Shown in pieces: positions 1 through 6,467 of a stretch of DNA of 10,071 nucleotides. The first letter of the stretch is position 1; the number at the start of each line of letters is the position of its first letter. A model generated the notes under the pieces. The model did not search any database. It had not been told where the DNA came from and worked only from the letters and a program-made list of their open reading frames with translations. The translations under genes and the position numbers were made by a program. Origin of the DNA: Anaerofilum sp. (lineage in GTDB: Bacteria; Bacillota; Clostridia; Oscillospirales; Ruminococcaceae); contig JAHHUF010000057.1 in assembly GCA_020024115.1 (NCBI GenBank), forward strand, positions 1 to 10,071, written 5' to 3'.

Positions 1-1494
1 AAACAGGTTAGAGAGCTTCTTACCAATTATGGCCCGGTAAGTGAGCTTTGGTTTGATATGGGTTCGCTTACTCCAGATCAAAGTAAAGGACTCTATCACC
101 TTGTGCATTCGCTTCAACCGGAATGCAAGGTGAGTGGCAGGTTGGGCAATGGATATCATGACTTTAGCGTGATGGCAGACAATCAGCTTCCTGAGGTCCC
201 CTATTTATATCCTTGGCAAACTGCGGCATCCATTTATCCGGAGACATGGGGATACAGATCTTGGCAAAAGCATATTCCATTAAAAGATAAGATTGAAGAG
301 AAGGTTAGAGATCTTGTCAAAGTGGTAGCTCGTGGAGGAAATTATCTCTTAAATATCGGCCCAAAGGGTGATGGTTCGATTGTCCCTTATGAACGAGATG
401 TTTTAAGAGGTGTGGGAAATTGGCTTAGTATGTATGGTGATGCTGTTTATTCGACCCGTCATACTCCTTTTCACCATACTATGTCCTGGGGTGAATGTAC
501 TTTGAAGAGCAAGACTCTTTATCTTTTTATTAATCCACAATACATTGGTAAAACTATTGATCTGCCCTGTGAAGGAATCAGGCGTATTACGGTCTATGCA
601 ACCAAGGGGGGAAGAATACCTTTCGAACAAAAAGAAGGACATACGTCTTTCGTTGTACCACATTCATCAGAATCTCCTTGGATTGTTTTAGAGGCAGAAT
701 TTAATAACCTTTCACTTAATAAGGACGTTAATAGTGCCTTGCCATTGAGTATCCTTACAGGTGTTCCTCTGTATGCATATACTTGCGGAGACTATTATAC
801 GGGACGCTCTATCCGTGTAGGTCATCAATGGGTGTCTGACAAAATGCCTATGGAAGTTGCATATCTTCAAGATCAGATTGGTAAGGATCTTCATTGTGTT
901 ATCAATGGCGATACCCTGCAACTCTCCTTGGACAATAAGAACCCAATGAAGATGAAAACTAAATGGCGAGACCTTAACTTTGGCTTGCCACTTGTTCGTT
1001 ATCCGGTAGGGGGAACAATGGGTAATATTCCGGAAAAACTTTTTTCCGATACATTGAATCTTAACGGATGGAAGGGTGTCACATCTCAATCCAAAAATCT
1101 CTCTTATGGGCCATTCTCTGCATGTCTTGTGATGCAGGATATTGAGTCCAAATCGAAGGTGGATCTTCCGGTAAGCATTTCTTTTAATAATGGAGTTTAT
1201 ATTGAAGTCAATGGTCAATTGATGTATTCGAATTTCCAGCGAGGAAAAGATTTGAAAACAAAGGTTATCTTGATACCGCTAAAAAGAGGCAAGAATAGAA
1301 TTGTGGCAAAGTTTTATAATCGTTTTGCTGATAGGCTGATATGGAATTTTGAGCCATTGAGAAGTTATCTTTGTTATCGAAAGAAATTGCCTGACACTAT
1401 TAAGTCAAAAAAACTTAACCTTGTAGAGGTTGTGCAAAAAAGTACTGCATTTCCAAAGAAGGATATAGATATTATTAACGTAAGATTTATGTGA
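1..1494 (+). CDS. GH29 alpha-L-fucosidase, 5'-truncated by the window edge
   Basis: The reading frame is open from base 1, so this is the C-terminal 497 residues of a longer protein; the ATG at 58 lies inside the catalytic domain and is not the start. GH29 enzymes remove alpha-linked L-fucose by a retaining mechanism. The segment ELWFDM (fragment residues 15-20) carries the Asp expected to be the nucleophile (D19). It is followed by GRLGN (46-50), PWQT (72-75), ETWGYRSWQ (81-89) and the family block GGNYLLNIGPKGDG (112-125). The beta domain after YSTRHTPF (150-157) is standard for the family. The remaining 240 or so residues form a beta-rich extension; fragment residues 391-440 resemble a CBM/PA14-like sandwich (ISFNNGVYIEVNG, then IPLKRGKNRIVAKFYNRF). 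The motif style is that of Bacteroidetes enzymes, and leucine codons favour CTT, unlike the downstream genes. The acid/base residue cannot be assigned by eye. The family call is firm; exact linkage specificity is unknown. Confidence 0.93.
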   Translation, partial: KQVRELLTNYGPVSELWFDMGSLTPDQSKGLYHLVHSLQPECKVSGRLGNGYHDFSVMADNQLPEVPYLYPWQTAASIYPETWGYRSWQKHIPLKDKIEEKVRDLVKVVARGGNYLLNIGPKGDGSIVPYERDVLRGVGNWLSMYGDAVYSTRHTPFHHTMSWGECTLKSKTLYLFINPQYIGKTIDLPCEGIRRITVYATKGGRIPFEQKEGHTSFVVPHSSESPWIVLEAEFNNLSLNKDVNSALPLSILTGVPLYAYTCGDYYTGRSIRVGHQWVSDKMPMEVAYLQDQIGKDLHCVINGDTLQLSLDNKNPMKMKTKWRDLNFGLPLVRYPVGGTMGNIPEKLFSDTLNLNGWKGVTSQSKNLSYGPFSACLVMQDIESKSKVDLPVSISFNNGVYIEVNGQLMYSNFQRGKDLKTKVILIPLKRGKNRIVAKFYNRFADRLIWNFEPLRSYLCYRKKLPDTIKSKKLNLVEVVQKSTAFPKKDIDIINVRFM

Positions 1495-1508
1495 GGATTA
1501 GTTTTGAA

Positions 1509-1543
1509 TTCGATGATTGTCTATATCGAAGATTGGATTTTTT
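1509..1543 (+). terminator. weak possible terminator after the fucosidase
   Basis: TTCGAT (1509-1514) and ATCGAA (1525-1530) form a 6-bp stem with a 10-base loop. A run of six T (1538-1543) follows seven bases later. The stem is short and poor in GC and the T run is displaced, so termination here is only possible. Confidence 0.22.
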
Positions 1544-1557
1544 GATATGACATAAAT

Positions 1558-1589
1558 TTGCAAATACAACCAGTAAAAAGGTGTATACT
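1558..1589 (+). promoter_or_regulatory. candidate promoter for the phosphatidyltransferase gene
   Basis: TATACT at 1584-1589 is a good -10 element, preceded by TG at 1582-1583 with no intervening base. The only -35-like hexamer, TTGCAA (1558-1563), is 20 bases upstream, which is longer than ideal. The site lies about 105 bases before the chosen start at 1694. The rest of the gap between 1495 and 1693 shows nothing else I can name. Confidence 0.35.
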
Positions 1590-1693
1590 GGGAATAACCC
1601 TTGTTTTGAAACAATTTGAAAGAAAAACCTTTGCAGTTTCGTTTTAACAAAAGAACCATTTGTTTTTATGGTTTTGTTTTATGGGGGGATTTT

Positions 1694-2293
1694 ATGATAA
1701 AAAAGCCAACACGACAGGAGTTGCTGACAATTCCAAATATTTTAACCTACTTTCGTTTTTTGTTTATCCCAGTTTTTGTTTGGCAGTATGTTGGAGAACA
1801 TTATTTCATGGCAGGGTTTGCATTGGCTCTTTCCGGTTTGACAGATTTGTTTGACGGAAAAATTGCCCGCAAGTATAATATGATTACCGAAATTGGCATT
1901 TTGCTTGACCCGGTTGCAGACAAGCTAACCGAAGGGGCTGTATTGCTTTGTTTGGCAATTAAATATCCAATGGCATGGATTTTGATTGGCGTCTACCTTC
2001 TCAAAGAAGGCTTTATGACAATTGCAGGAGCAGTAATGCTGCGAAAAAAGAAAAAGCTGGGTGGTGCGATGTGGTTTGGCAAAGTGTGTACCGCAGTATT
2101 TTATTTGATTACATTAGTTTTAACATTCTCACCAAACATACCAAAAAATACAGTGATTTTGTTAATGACGATTTGTGGTGTGATGATGCTGTTTACCTTT
2201 GTGCAATATGCAATTGTATACTTCCACATGGCAAAAAATCCGCGAACAGGTAGCTTTGATTCTTTGAAAAGCGTTAAAAACAAAGAAGTATAA
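1694..2293 (+). CDS. pgsA: CDP-alcohol phosphatidyltransferase, PgsA-type
   Basis: This membrane enzyme most likely moves phosphatidyl from CDP-diacylglycerol to glycerol-3-phosphate, the first committed step to phosphatidylglycerol. The protein is 199 residues. The complete CAP-family motif is present: D51, D54-G55, A58-R59, G68, D72 and D76, in the spacing DxxDGxxARx8GxxxDxxxD. These Asp residues bind the metal and carry catalysis. The N-terminal TIPNILTYFRFLFIP is typical of PgsA and of CMP-type cardiolipin synthases. Hydrophobic segments lie near residues 22-48, 80-113, 130-146 and 152-178. The start at ATG 1694 is chosen because GGGGGGA (1683-1689) sits just before it; an in-frame TTG at 1616 would add 26 residues that do not look like the family. 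The stop codon overlaps the terminator stem. The family is certain; PgsA over a cardiolipin-synthase-like member is the more likely but unproven choice. Confidence 0.88.
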   Translation: MIKKPTRQELLTIPNILTYFRFLFIPVFVWQYVGEHYFMAGFALALSGLTDLFDGKIARKYNMITEIGILLDPVADKLTEGAVLLCLAIKYPMAWILIGVYLLKEGFMTIAGAVMLRKKKKLGGAMWFGKVCTAVFYLITLVLTFSPNIPKNTVILLMTICGVMMLFTFVQYAIVYFHMAKNPRTGSFDSLKSVKNKEV

Positions 2294-2340
2294 CAAAGCC
2301 GCACAAACTCATTGTGAGTTTGTGCGGCTTTGTTTTTGTC
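2293..2340. terminator. 19-bp hairpin terminator between converging genes
   Basis: Arms 2293-2311 and 2315-2333 are perfect inverted repeats of 19 bp around a 3-base loop (TTG). On the plus strand the right arm runs into TTTTTG, giving an intrinsic terminator for pgsA whose left arm begins inside the TAA stop codon. The minus-strand gph-like gene ends 13 bases to the right, so the same hairpin can serve that transcript, although its U tract on that side is weaker (TTATACTT). Confidence 0.9.
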
Positions 2341-2345
2341 AAATG

Positions 2346-3002
2346 TTAGGTATCAATTATCAATGCAGTGAGTTCTTGTGGAGTTTGTGCCAAATAGGTG
2401 GCACCTGCTTGCTGCAATTCCTCTTTGCTGCGGAATCCCCATAAAACACCACAGCAGTCAATTCCTGCATTTTTGGCAGTGAGAATGTCCACATTTGAAT
2501 CACCAACAAATAAAATCTTTTTCCCTGCAAAAGCCGTGTGATGGGTCATCGTAAGTAAAGCGGTTGGGTTTGGTTTTGGCGGAACATTGGGCAATGCGCC
2601 TTGCACCAGTTGAAACAGCGATAAATCAAAATAGCGTGCAATTATCTGTTTTGCAAATGTATCTTCTTTGTTGGTCAGAACGCCCAAAGCAATGCCTTTC
2701 TGAGCGAGTTTGGACAAAAGAGAAATGATTCCCTCATAGGGAGCAGTGCAGTCTTCTTTGTGGATAGCATAATATTCTCGAAACTGTTCCAGCGTTTTTG
2801 CCAGTTGTTCAGGAGTGCGCTGGTCAGCAGGACTAAAGCGTTCTACCAATTTTGGAATACCATTTCCAACAAAAAGTTTATATTCTTCTACTGAATGGAA
2901 AGCCCAATTATTTTGCTGGCAAACAAAATTTCCAGCATTGGCAAGGTCATCAATGGTGTTGAGCAATGTGCCGTCTAAATCAAAAATAACTGCTTGATAC
3001 AA
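2346..3002 (-). CDS. gph: HAD-superfamily hydrolase, phosphoglycolate phosphatase-like
   Basis: The product is a soluble HAD phosphatase of 218 residues, the usual length for Gph/PpaX-like enzymes. Motif I is FDLDGT (7-12) with nucleophile D8 and acid/base D10. Motif II is T110-N111 in VLTNKED. Motif III is K143 in PPKPNP. Motif IV is GDSNVD (167-172) with D168 and D172 for Mg2+. The helical cap between residues 16 and 85 fits subclass IA. The likely reaction is dephosphorylation of 2-phosphoglycolate or a similar small phosphate; PpaX-like pyrophosphatase activity cannot be excluded by eye. The start is TTG at 3002-3000, supported by GAGGTGA (3013-3007) and by the protein beginning directly with the first beta strand. 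It lies 12 bases after the ydbT-like stop, so it is probably the last gene of the minus-strand operon. A functional link to its neighbours is not evident. Confidence 0.88.
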   Translation of the reverse strand: MYQAVIFDLDGTLLNTIDDLANAGNFVCQQNNWAFHSVEEYKLFVGNGIPKLVERFSPADQRTPEQLAKTLEQFREYYAIHKEDCTAPYEGIISLLSKLAQKGIALGVLTNKEDTFAKQIIARYFDLSLFQLVQGALPNVPPKPNPTALLTMTHHTAFAGKKILFVGDSNVDILTAKNAGIDCCGVLWGFRSKEELQQAGATYLAQTPQELTALIIDT

Positions 3003-3014
3003 AAAATCACCTCA

Positions 3015-4388
3015 TTAAAGAATCAAAGGCAAAGTGTTTGCTTGATAGTCAGGGATGGAACGAACCCGAAAGCGCAGACCACAAGGCAGCCGCAATGTTA
3101 AATTGCATCGCTGACGATAGGTGAGCAGTGGATGCTGGGAAAAACAAAAACAGGTTTGAGAAGTAAAAATGCAAACTCGATGACGGGTTAAAAAGCGAGA
3201 ATAGCAAAGTTCTAAGGTACGGTTGGAACCACGGCGAACAGACTCGGTAAAAAATGCCTCCAAAGATACCAGCAGAGAAATAAACAGCAAAAAAGAGGGC
3301 AACCCAAGCAAGGGAGCAATGTCCGGCATGAGCCAGGCAGAAACAGCCGTCAGACTGATGCACAATAAAAATGCAGAACCGGACAGCCAAATAAACTGAA
3401 CCAGACTTCTGCCCCGAACAGGGCCAAGAACGCTGTGAGAAACATAAAATTCAGGCATCAGTTTTTGGAGTTGTTCTTCGTTTCCACGGCGGTATACCAT
3501 CAAGGGCATATCGCTGCCGGAAAATCCGCCGGCATGAAGATACACTGCACTGCGGCGCAAAAGTCGTGCAATGGGGGTGGTGCGTACATCACAAGCAGTG
3601 ACAGCAGAGGCAAGAATACGCCGTTCGGTTTTGGTAATCAAACCGCCCTTTGCAACAATTACACCACCATTTCGACAAACAACAAATCCGGCTGTGTGCA
3701 AAAATGAGAACAGCAAAGCAATGCTGGCAAGAACAAAAATCAGAGAAGTCAGCCATGCCAGCCCCACAGGAAAAATTTGCTCCACAAATTTTTCCATGCG
3801 TTCTAAATTAGAAAAAGCAAATTGATTGAATCCGTTGCCCAAAGAGTTGGCAGTCTTTTTTGCAGACGCAATCATAAGAATACTGGTTGTAATAAGATTG
3901 GCAGATAATACAGTAAAGCTGAGCCGTTCTGCTCCAACTGCCCGAAAAATAGCAGATTCTCGTTTTAGGGGAAGAAGTTCATCTGCAAGCTGCAAAGCAT
4001 CCTGATAAAACAAACAAAGGGTGACTGGTTTGGGGCGGTGCTTATAGTAGATTGTAGTGATACAAGCCCCCAACAGCCGACAATACAACGGCTGACGCAG
4101 CTCAATGGCAGCAATCATAGGGCGGGAAATCACCGTTTGACGACTAAGAAGCACTCCTTGCTGAATGGTAATCCGTCCGCCGCTGTATCTGTAACCGGCG
4201 GCAAGCCATTGGATAACAGAAAATAACATTACAACAATAAAAATAATACCATCTTGCTTGAGTGCAGTAATTAAACTCGGAAGGTCAAAAATTAACAATG
4301 CCCGAATCAAAGGTAAAACAGAAAGTAAAAAAGCATATCGAATATACTGTAAGGAATAAATATAATGAAAGCGATGATAAGGTTTCAT
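3015..4388 (-). CDS. ydbT: YdbT-like membrane protein with three bacterial PH (bPH2/DUF304) domains
   Basis: The protein is 457 residues, close to Bacillus YdbT. Hydrophobic pairs near 17-63, 207-235 and 330-378 alternate with soluble beta-rich bPH2-like blocks near 67-140, 236-312 and 386-457. The first has the typical RYSGGRITIQQGVLLSRQTVI pattern, the second GGVIVAKGGLITKTERRI, the third RTLELCYSRFLTRHRV. A further hydrophobic stretch near 155-175 may also enter the membrane. The biochemical role is not established; in Bacillus subtilis YdbS/YdbT have been linked to membrane stress (resistance to certain bacteriocins), which I recall rather than see. The start ATG at 4388 has GGAGG at 4402-4398. 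It overlaps the ydbS-like stop by four bases (ATGA, 4388-4385), indicating translational coupling and a shared complex. The C-terminal 50 residues are unusually rich in Cys and Arg. Confidence 0.82.
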   Translation of the reverse strand: MKPYHRFHYIYSLQYIRYAFLLSVLPLIRALLIFDLPSLITALKQDGIIFIVVMLFSVIQWLAAGYRYSGGRITIQQGVLLSRQTVISRPMIAAIELRQPLYCRLLGACITTIYYKHRPKPVTLCLFYQDALQLADELLPLKRESAIFRAVGAERLSFTVLSANLITTSILMIASAKKTANSLGNGFNQFAFSNLERMEKFVEQIFPVGLAWLTSLIFVLASIALLFSFLHTAGFVVCRNGGVIVAKGGLITKTERRILASAVTACDVRTTPIARLLRRSAVYLHAGGFSGSDMPLMVYRRGNEEQLQKLMPEFYVSHSVLGPVRGRSLVQFIWLSGSAFLLCISLTAVSAWLMPDIAPLLGLPSFLLFISLLVSLEAFFTESVRRGSNRTLELCYSRFLTRHRVCIFTSQTCFCFSQHPLLTYRQRCNLTLRLPCGLRFRVRSIPDYQANTLPLIL

Positions 4389-4801
4389 AAAAAATTTCCT
4401 CCGTTGCCTGGTAAAAGAGAAATTTTTTCTGCTTGCTGAATGTCAGCGGCTGGAATAATCCAAATGCTATGTGCGCTGTATAAAATGAGGATACAGCTTT
4501 TTGCTCTTTTTAATAATGGTGTTTGAAAAATTTGCACACTGTTCAAATTCCACACAGGCTGCCGTCGGATTGTGCGGAATAGGCTGCCTGTCTGCAAGCG
4601 AAGTTCTGCACCGGAAAGGGTAAGCTGAATTTGTTTTGCCCATCTCTCTAAAGAAAAACACACAATGCAGGCTGCTGCTGCCCACACAAAAACGCATAAC
4701 CACCAAATTTGCCAAAACAACAACACACAAGGAATCACCAAACCCACAGATGCCCATTGCTTCAAAACCCGAATGCCTGCTTTTGTACAACAAATTTCCA
4801 T
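4385..4801 (-). CDS. ydbS: YdbS-like small membrane protein with one bPH2 domain
   Basis: The product is 138 residues. Two closely spaced hydrophobic segments (about 17-33 and 35-50) form a hairpin anchor, followed by a bPH2/DUF304-like domain (about 55-138) containing LSGAELRLQTGSLFRTIRRQPVWNLNSVQIFQTPLLKRA. Size, order and overlap with the next gene match the ydbS-ydbT pair of Bacillus. The frame stays open upstream to an ATG at 4927, but those 42 codons would encode the leader hairpins and give unconvincing protein. ATG 4801 is preferred, with AAGGAG (4818-4813) as the ribosome binding site; its spacing of 11 bases is long, and this start is the least certain part of the call. The following PH-domain gene overlaps by ATGA. 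The role is probably as a partner of the YdbT-like protein; the mechanism is unknown. Confidence 0.72.
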   Translation of the reverse strand: MEICCTKAGIRVLKQWASVGLVIPCVLLFWQIWWLCVFVWAAAACIVCFSLERWAKQIQLTLSGAELRLQTGSLFRTIRRQPVWNLNSVQIFQTPLLKRAKSCILILYSAHSIWIIPAADIQQAEKISLLPGNGGNFL

Positions 4802-4880
4802 AACAGGGGATGCTCCTTTTTGGATTTTTATAGTTCCCTCAAAGGGAAAAGCATCCCCCCATGCGTGGGCATAGGGGGAT
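4802..4880 (-). promoter_or_regulatory. structured leader of ydbS with two competing hairpins
   Basis: Read as minus-strand RNA, hairpin A pairs 4880-4869 with 4864-4853: 12 bp around a 4-base loop, with one G-U wobble that would be a mismatch in plus-strand RNA. It is followed by GC and UUUU (4850-4847), so it could be a modest terminator for the trkA pair. Hairpin B pairs 4858-4850 (GGGGATGCT) with 4814-4806 (AGCATCCCC), 9 bp perfect, enclosing a small 6-bp hairpin (4848-4843 with 4839-4834). A and B share bases 4853-4858, so they exclude each other. B covers the end of the Shine-Dalgarno sequence and the spacer before ATG 4801. The pairings are read directly; regulation is inferred. Confidence 0.5.
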
Positions 4881-4930
4881 TTTGTAAAACAATACAATTG
4901 AGCATTGCATATAGGCTTGTTTGCCACCCT

Positions 4931-5596
4931 TTATACATTGGGCAAACGCCAATCTCTTACAATTGTATGCAGTGCTTCATCCAAACAAACACAAACCAAT
5001 TTATCTTGTGAAAAAAGTTTTGTTGCACCACGGGGAATGATAAATTCATTGTTGCGTGTAATGGAAACAATGTTGAAATTTTCGGGAATGGGAATTTCGG
5101 TCAGCGAGCGACCCTCATAACGAAAATCATCAGGCAAAAAGATTTCCACCAAGCTGGCAGTGCCGCCGGCAAGATTCAGCAAATGGCGAATTGCGGTTGT
5201 TTCTACTTCCCGTTCCAAAATACGAACAATGTTGCTGGTGCTGCTGACAGTGATGTCTACCCCCAGCGTTTTCAAAACATCTGCGTTTTTGGGGTTGTTG
5301 ACACGGGCAACGGTTCGCTTGCATTTGAACACCTTTTTTGCTAGTTGGCAGGCGACAAGGTTGTTTTCGTCTTGTCCTGTTACTGCAATCAAAGAATGAC
5401 AATTGCCACAGCCTGCCATTTCCAACACTTCTGCCGAAGTTCCATCTCCAACAATTACGGGAATATCCAAACTGTTGGCGATTCGCTCACAAGCCTCTTG
5501 GCTTGGCTCTACAACAATGGGGTCATGGTCATGCTCTAATAAAGTTTTGGCAAGATAAAAGCCAACCTTTCCGCCCCCAACAATACAAACCTGCAT
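4931..5596 (-). CDS. TrkA/KtrA-like RCK protein 2 (K+ transport NAD-binding subunit)
   Basis: This cytosolic regulator of K+ uptake has 221 residues, the usual size of a single RCK unit. The N-terminal Rossmann domain (1 to about 120) starts MQVCIVGGGKVG, with the dinucleotide motif G7-G9-G12 and acidic E30 at the end of strand 2, consistent with NAD(H). The segment VARVNNP (96-102) is typical. An RCK_C (TrkA_C) domain spans about 140-210 and has LPDDFRYEGRSLTEIPIPENFNIVSITRNNEFIIP. RCK_C domains in Firmicutes can bind c-di-AMP, but I cannot show that here. The start is ATG 5596, with AGGAGG (5608-5603) six bases before it; an in-frame TTG at 5611 is upstream of that ribosome binding site and is rejected. 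It begins 11 bases after the stop of a second RCK gene. No TrkH/KtrB channel gene is in the window. Confidence 0.88.
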   Translation of the reverse strand: MQVCIVGGGKVGFYLAKTLLEHDHDPIVVEPSQEACERIANSLDIPVIVGDGTSAEVLEMAGCGNCHSLIAVTGQDENNLVACQLAKKVFKCKRTVARVNNPKNADVLKTLGVDITVSSTSNIVRILEREVETTAIRHLLNLAGGTASLVEIFLPDDFRYEGRSLTEIPIPENFNIVSITRNNEFIIPRGATKLFSQDKLVCVCLDEALHTIVRDWRLPNV

Positions 5597-5607
5597 TTTT
5601 ATCCTCC

Positions 5608-6243
5608 TCAATCGGCAATGCTGCTGAAAATAATCTGGTCACCGGAATGAATCAATGGGCTGGGTGTAGTGTTCAGCTCCATTGTACCATTTGCACGCAA
5701 AATTCCAAAAACAACCTGCCCCTCTGGTGCAACAACCTTGGACAGCGGCTGGTTCAGAAGTGCAGGCACAGGAACAGACGGGAAAAATGAAACTGTGCTT
5801 GAACCAATGGTCATCCGTTTGGTGCTGGGGCCATTGAGAATGCCATGCAGAATGGCTTCCACTGTCAAGTTTGTGGAACAGACAGCGTGCATACCAAACC
5901 GCTGGGTGAATACCTTTTTGCGTGCAGGGTCGGTGACACGGGCAAGCACATAAGGAATGTGAAACAGTTCGGTTGCAATTTGCGAAACCATGATGTTGAT
6001 GTTGTCTTCAGGGCAAACCGCTACAAGAGCATCGCAATTTTCGATGCCTGCCTGACGCAGCATATCCACATCAATTGGGGAGCCGATTTGCAGCATCCCG
6101 TTAAACGAAAAATTTTCCAAAGATTCAAGGTTTTCCACCTTGCTGTGCATCTCTTCCAAAACAGAAATGTCGTGCCCCATTTCTTCCAAAACCTGAATCA
6201 AACGGGAACCCACACGACCACAGCCAACAATTAAAATATTCAA
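5608..6243 (-). CDS. TrkA/KtrA-like RCK protein 1
   Basis: This second RCK protein has 211 residues. Its Rossmann domain starts MNILIVGCGRVGS with G7-G9-G12 and E30 (or E31) at the end of strand 2. IENCDALVAVCPEDNINIMVSQIA (67-90) and the VLARVTDP segment (99-106) are family blocks. A shorter, more divergent RCK_C domain spans about 140-211 and ends in HSGDQIIFSS, the usual final strands. It is the first gene of the minus-strand operon. The start is TTG 6243-6241: AGGAGGG lies at 6256-6250 with a 6-base gap, and the protein begins exactly at the first Rossmann strand. The two RCK proteins differ clearly in sequence, so this is an old duplication rather than a recent one. They may form a mixed ring on a channel encoded elsewhere. 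Confidence 0.87.
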   Translation of the reverse strand: MNILIVGCGRVGSRLIQVLEEMGHDISVLEEMHSKVENLESLENFSFNGMLQIGSPIDVDMLRQAGIENCDALVAVCPEDNINIMVSQIATELFHIPYVLARVTDPARKKVFTQRFGMHAVCSTNLTVEAILHGILNGPSTKRMTIGSSTVSFFPSVPVPALLNQPLSKVVAPEGQVVFGILRANGTMELNTTPSPLIHSGDQIIFSSIAD

Positions 6244-6291
6244 ACGAAACCCTCCTAAAAAGGTAATAGTGCAAATGAATGAACTGACCCT

Positions 6292-6320
6292 ATTATAAGC
6301 CTTTCGATAAAAAGGAACAA
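6292..6320 (-). promoter_or_regulatory. promoter of the trkA-like operon
   Basis: On the minus strand a perfect TATAAT (6297-6292) is preceded, after exactly 17 bases, by TTGTTC (6320-6315). It lies about 50 bases upstream of the TTG start at 6243 and fits a sigma-A promoter. Confidence 0.6.
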
Positions 6321-6382
6321 GATGCCAACATAAATTGACAAAAAATTTCTATTTTTAAATCATATTTTTTAAAATACAAAGG

Positions 6383-6411
6383 TTCTGTTTTAAATAAAGG
6401 TGTGCTATACT
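6383..6411 (+). promoter_or_regulatory. extended -10 promoter of uppP
   Basis: TATACT at 6406-6411 is preceded by TGC (6403-6405), a full extended -10 element. A poor -35 (TTCTGT, 6383-6388) lies 17 bases upstream, as is common when the extended -10 compensates. It is 57 bases before the uppP start and fires away from the trkA promoter. Confidence 0.6.
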
Positions 6412-6467
6412 GATACAAAATATGCAAAAGCAATTGAAAACCACCCAATGAAAGGAGATTTTGCAGG

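Noticed and set aside
712..1218. Minus-strand open frame inside the fucosidase gene
   Set aside because: Antisense to a strongly supported gene, with no motif and no ribosome site.
1616..1693. TTG start at 1616 for the phosphatidyltransferase
   Set aside because: No good ribosome site there, and the added 26 residues are not typical; GGGGGGA before ATG 1694 is much better.
4802..4927. In-frame upstream extension of the ydbS-like gene to ATG 4927 (42 extra residues)
   Set aside because: The added stretch encodes the leader hairpins, gives no family-like sequence, and no convincing ribosome site precedes 4927; ATG 4801 puts the start at a normal YdbS-like N-terminus.
6335..6363. TTGACA at 6335-6340 as a -35 element
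   Set aside because: At 16-18 bases downstream there is no acceptable -10 hexamer; the uppP promoter is better placed at 6383-6411.
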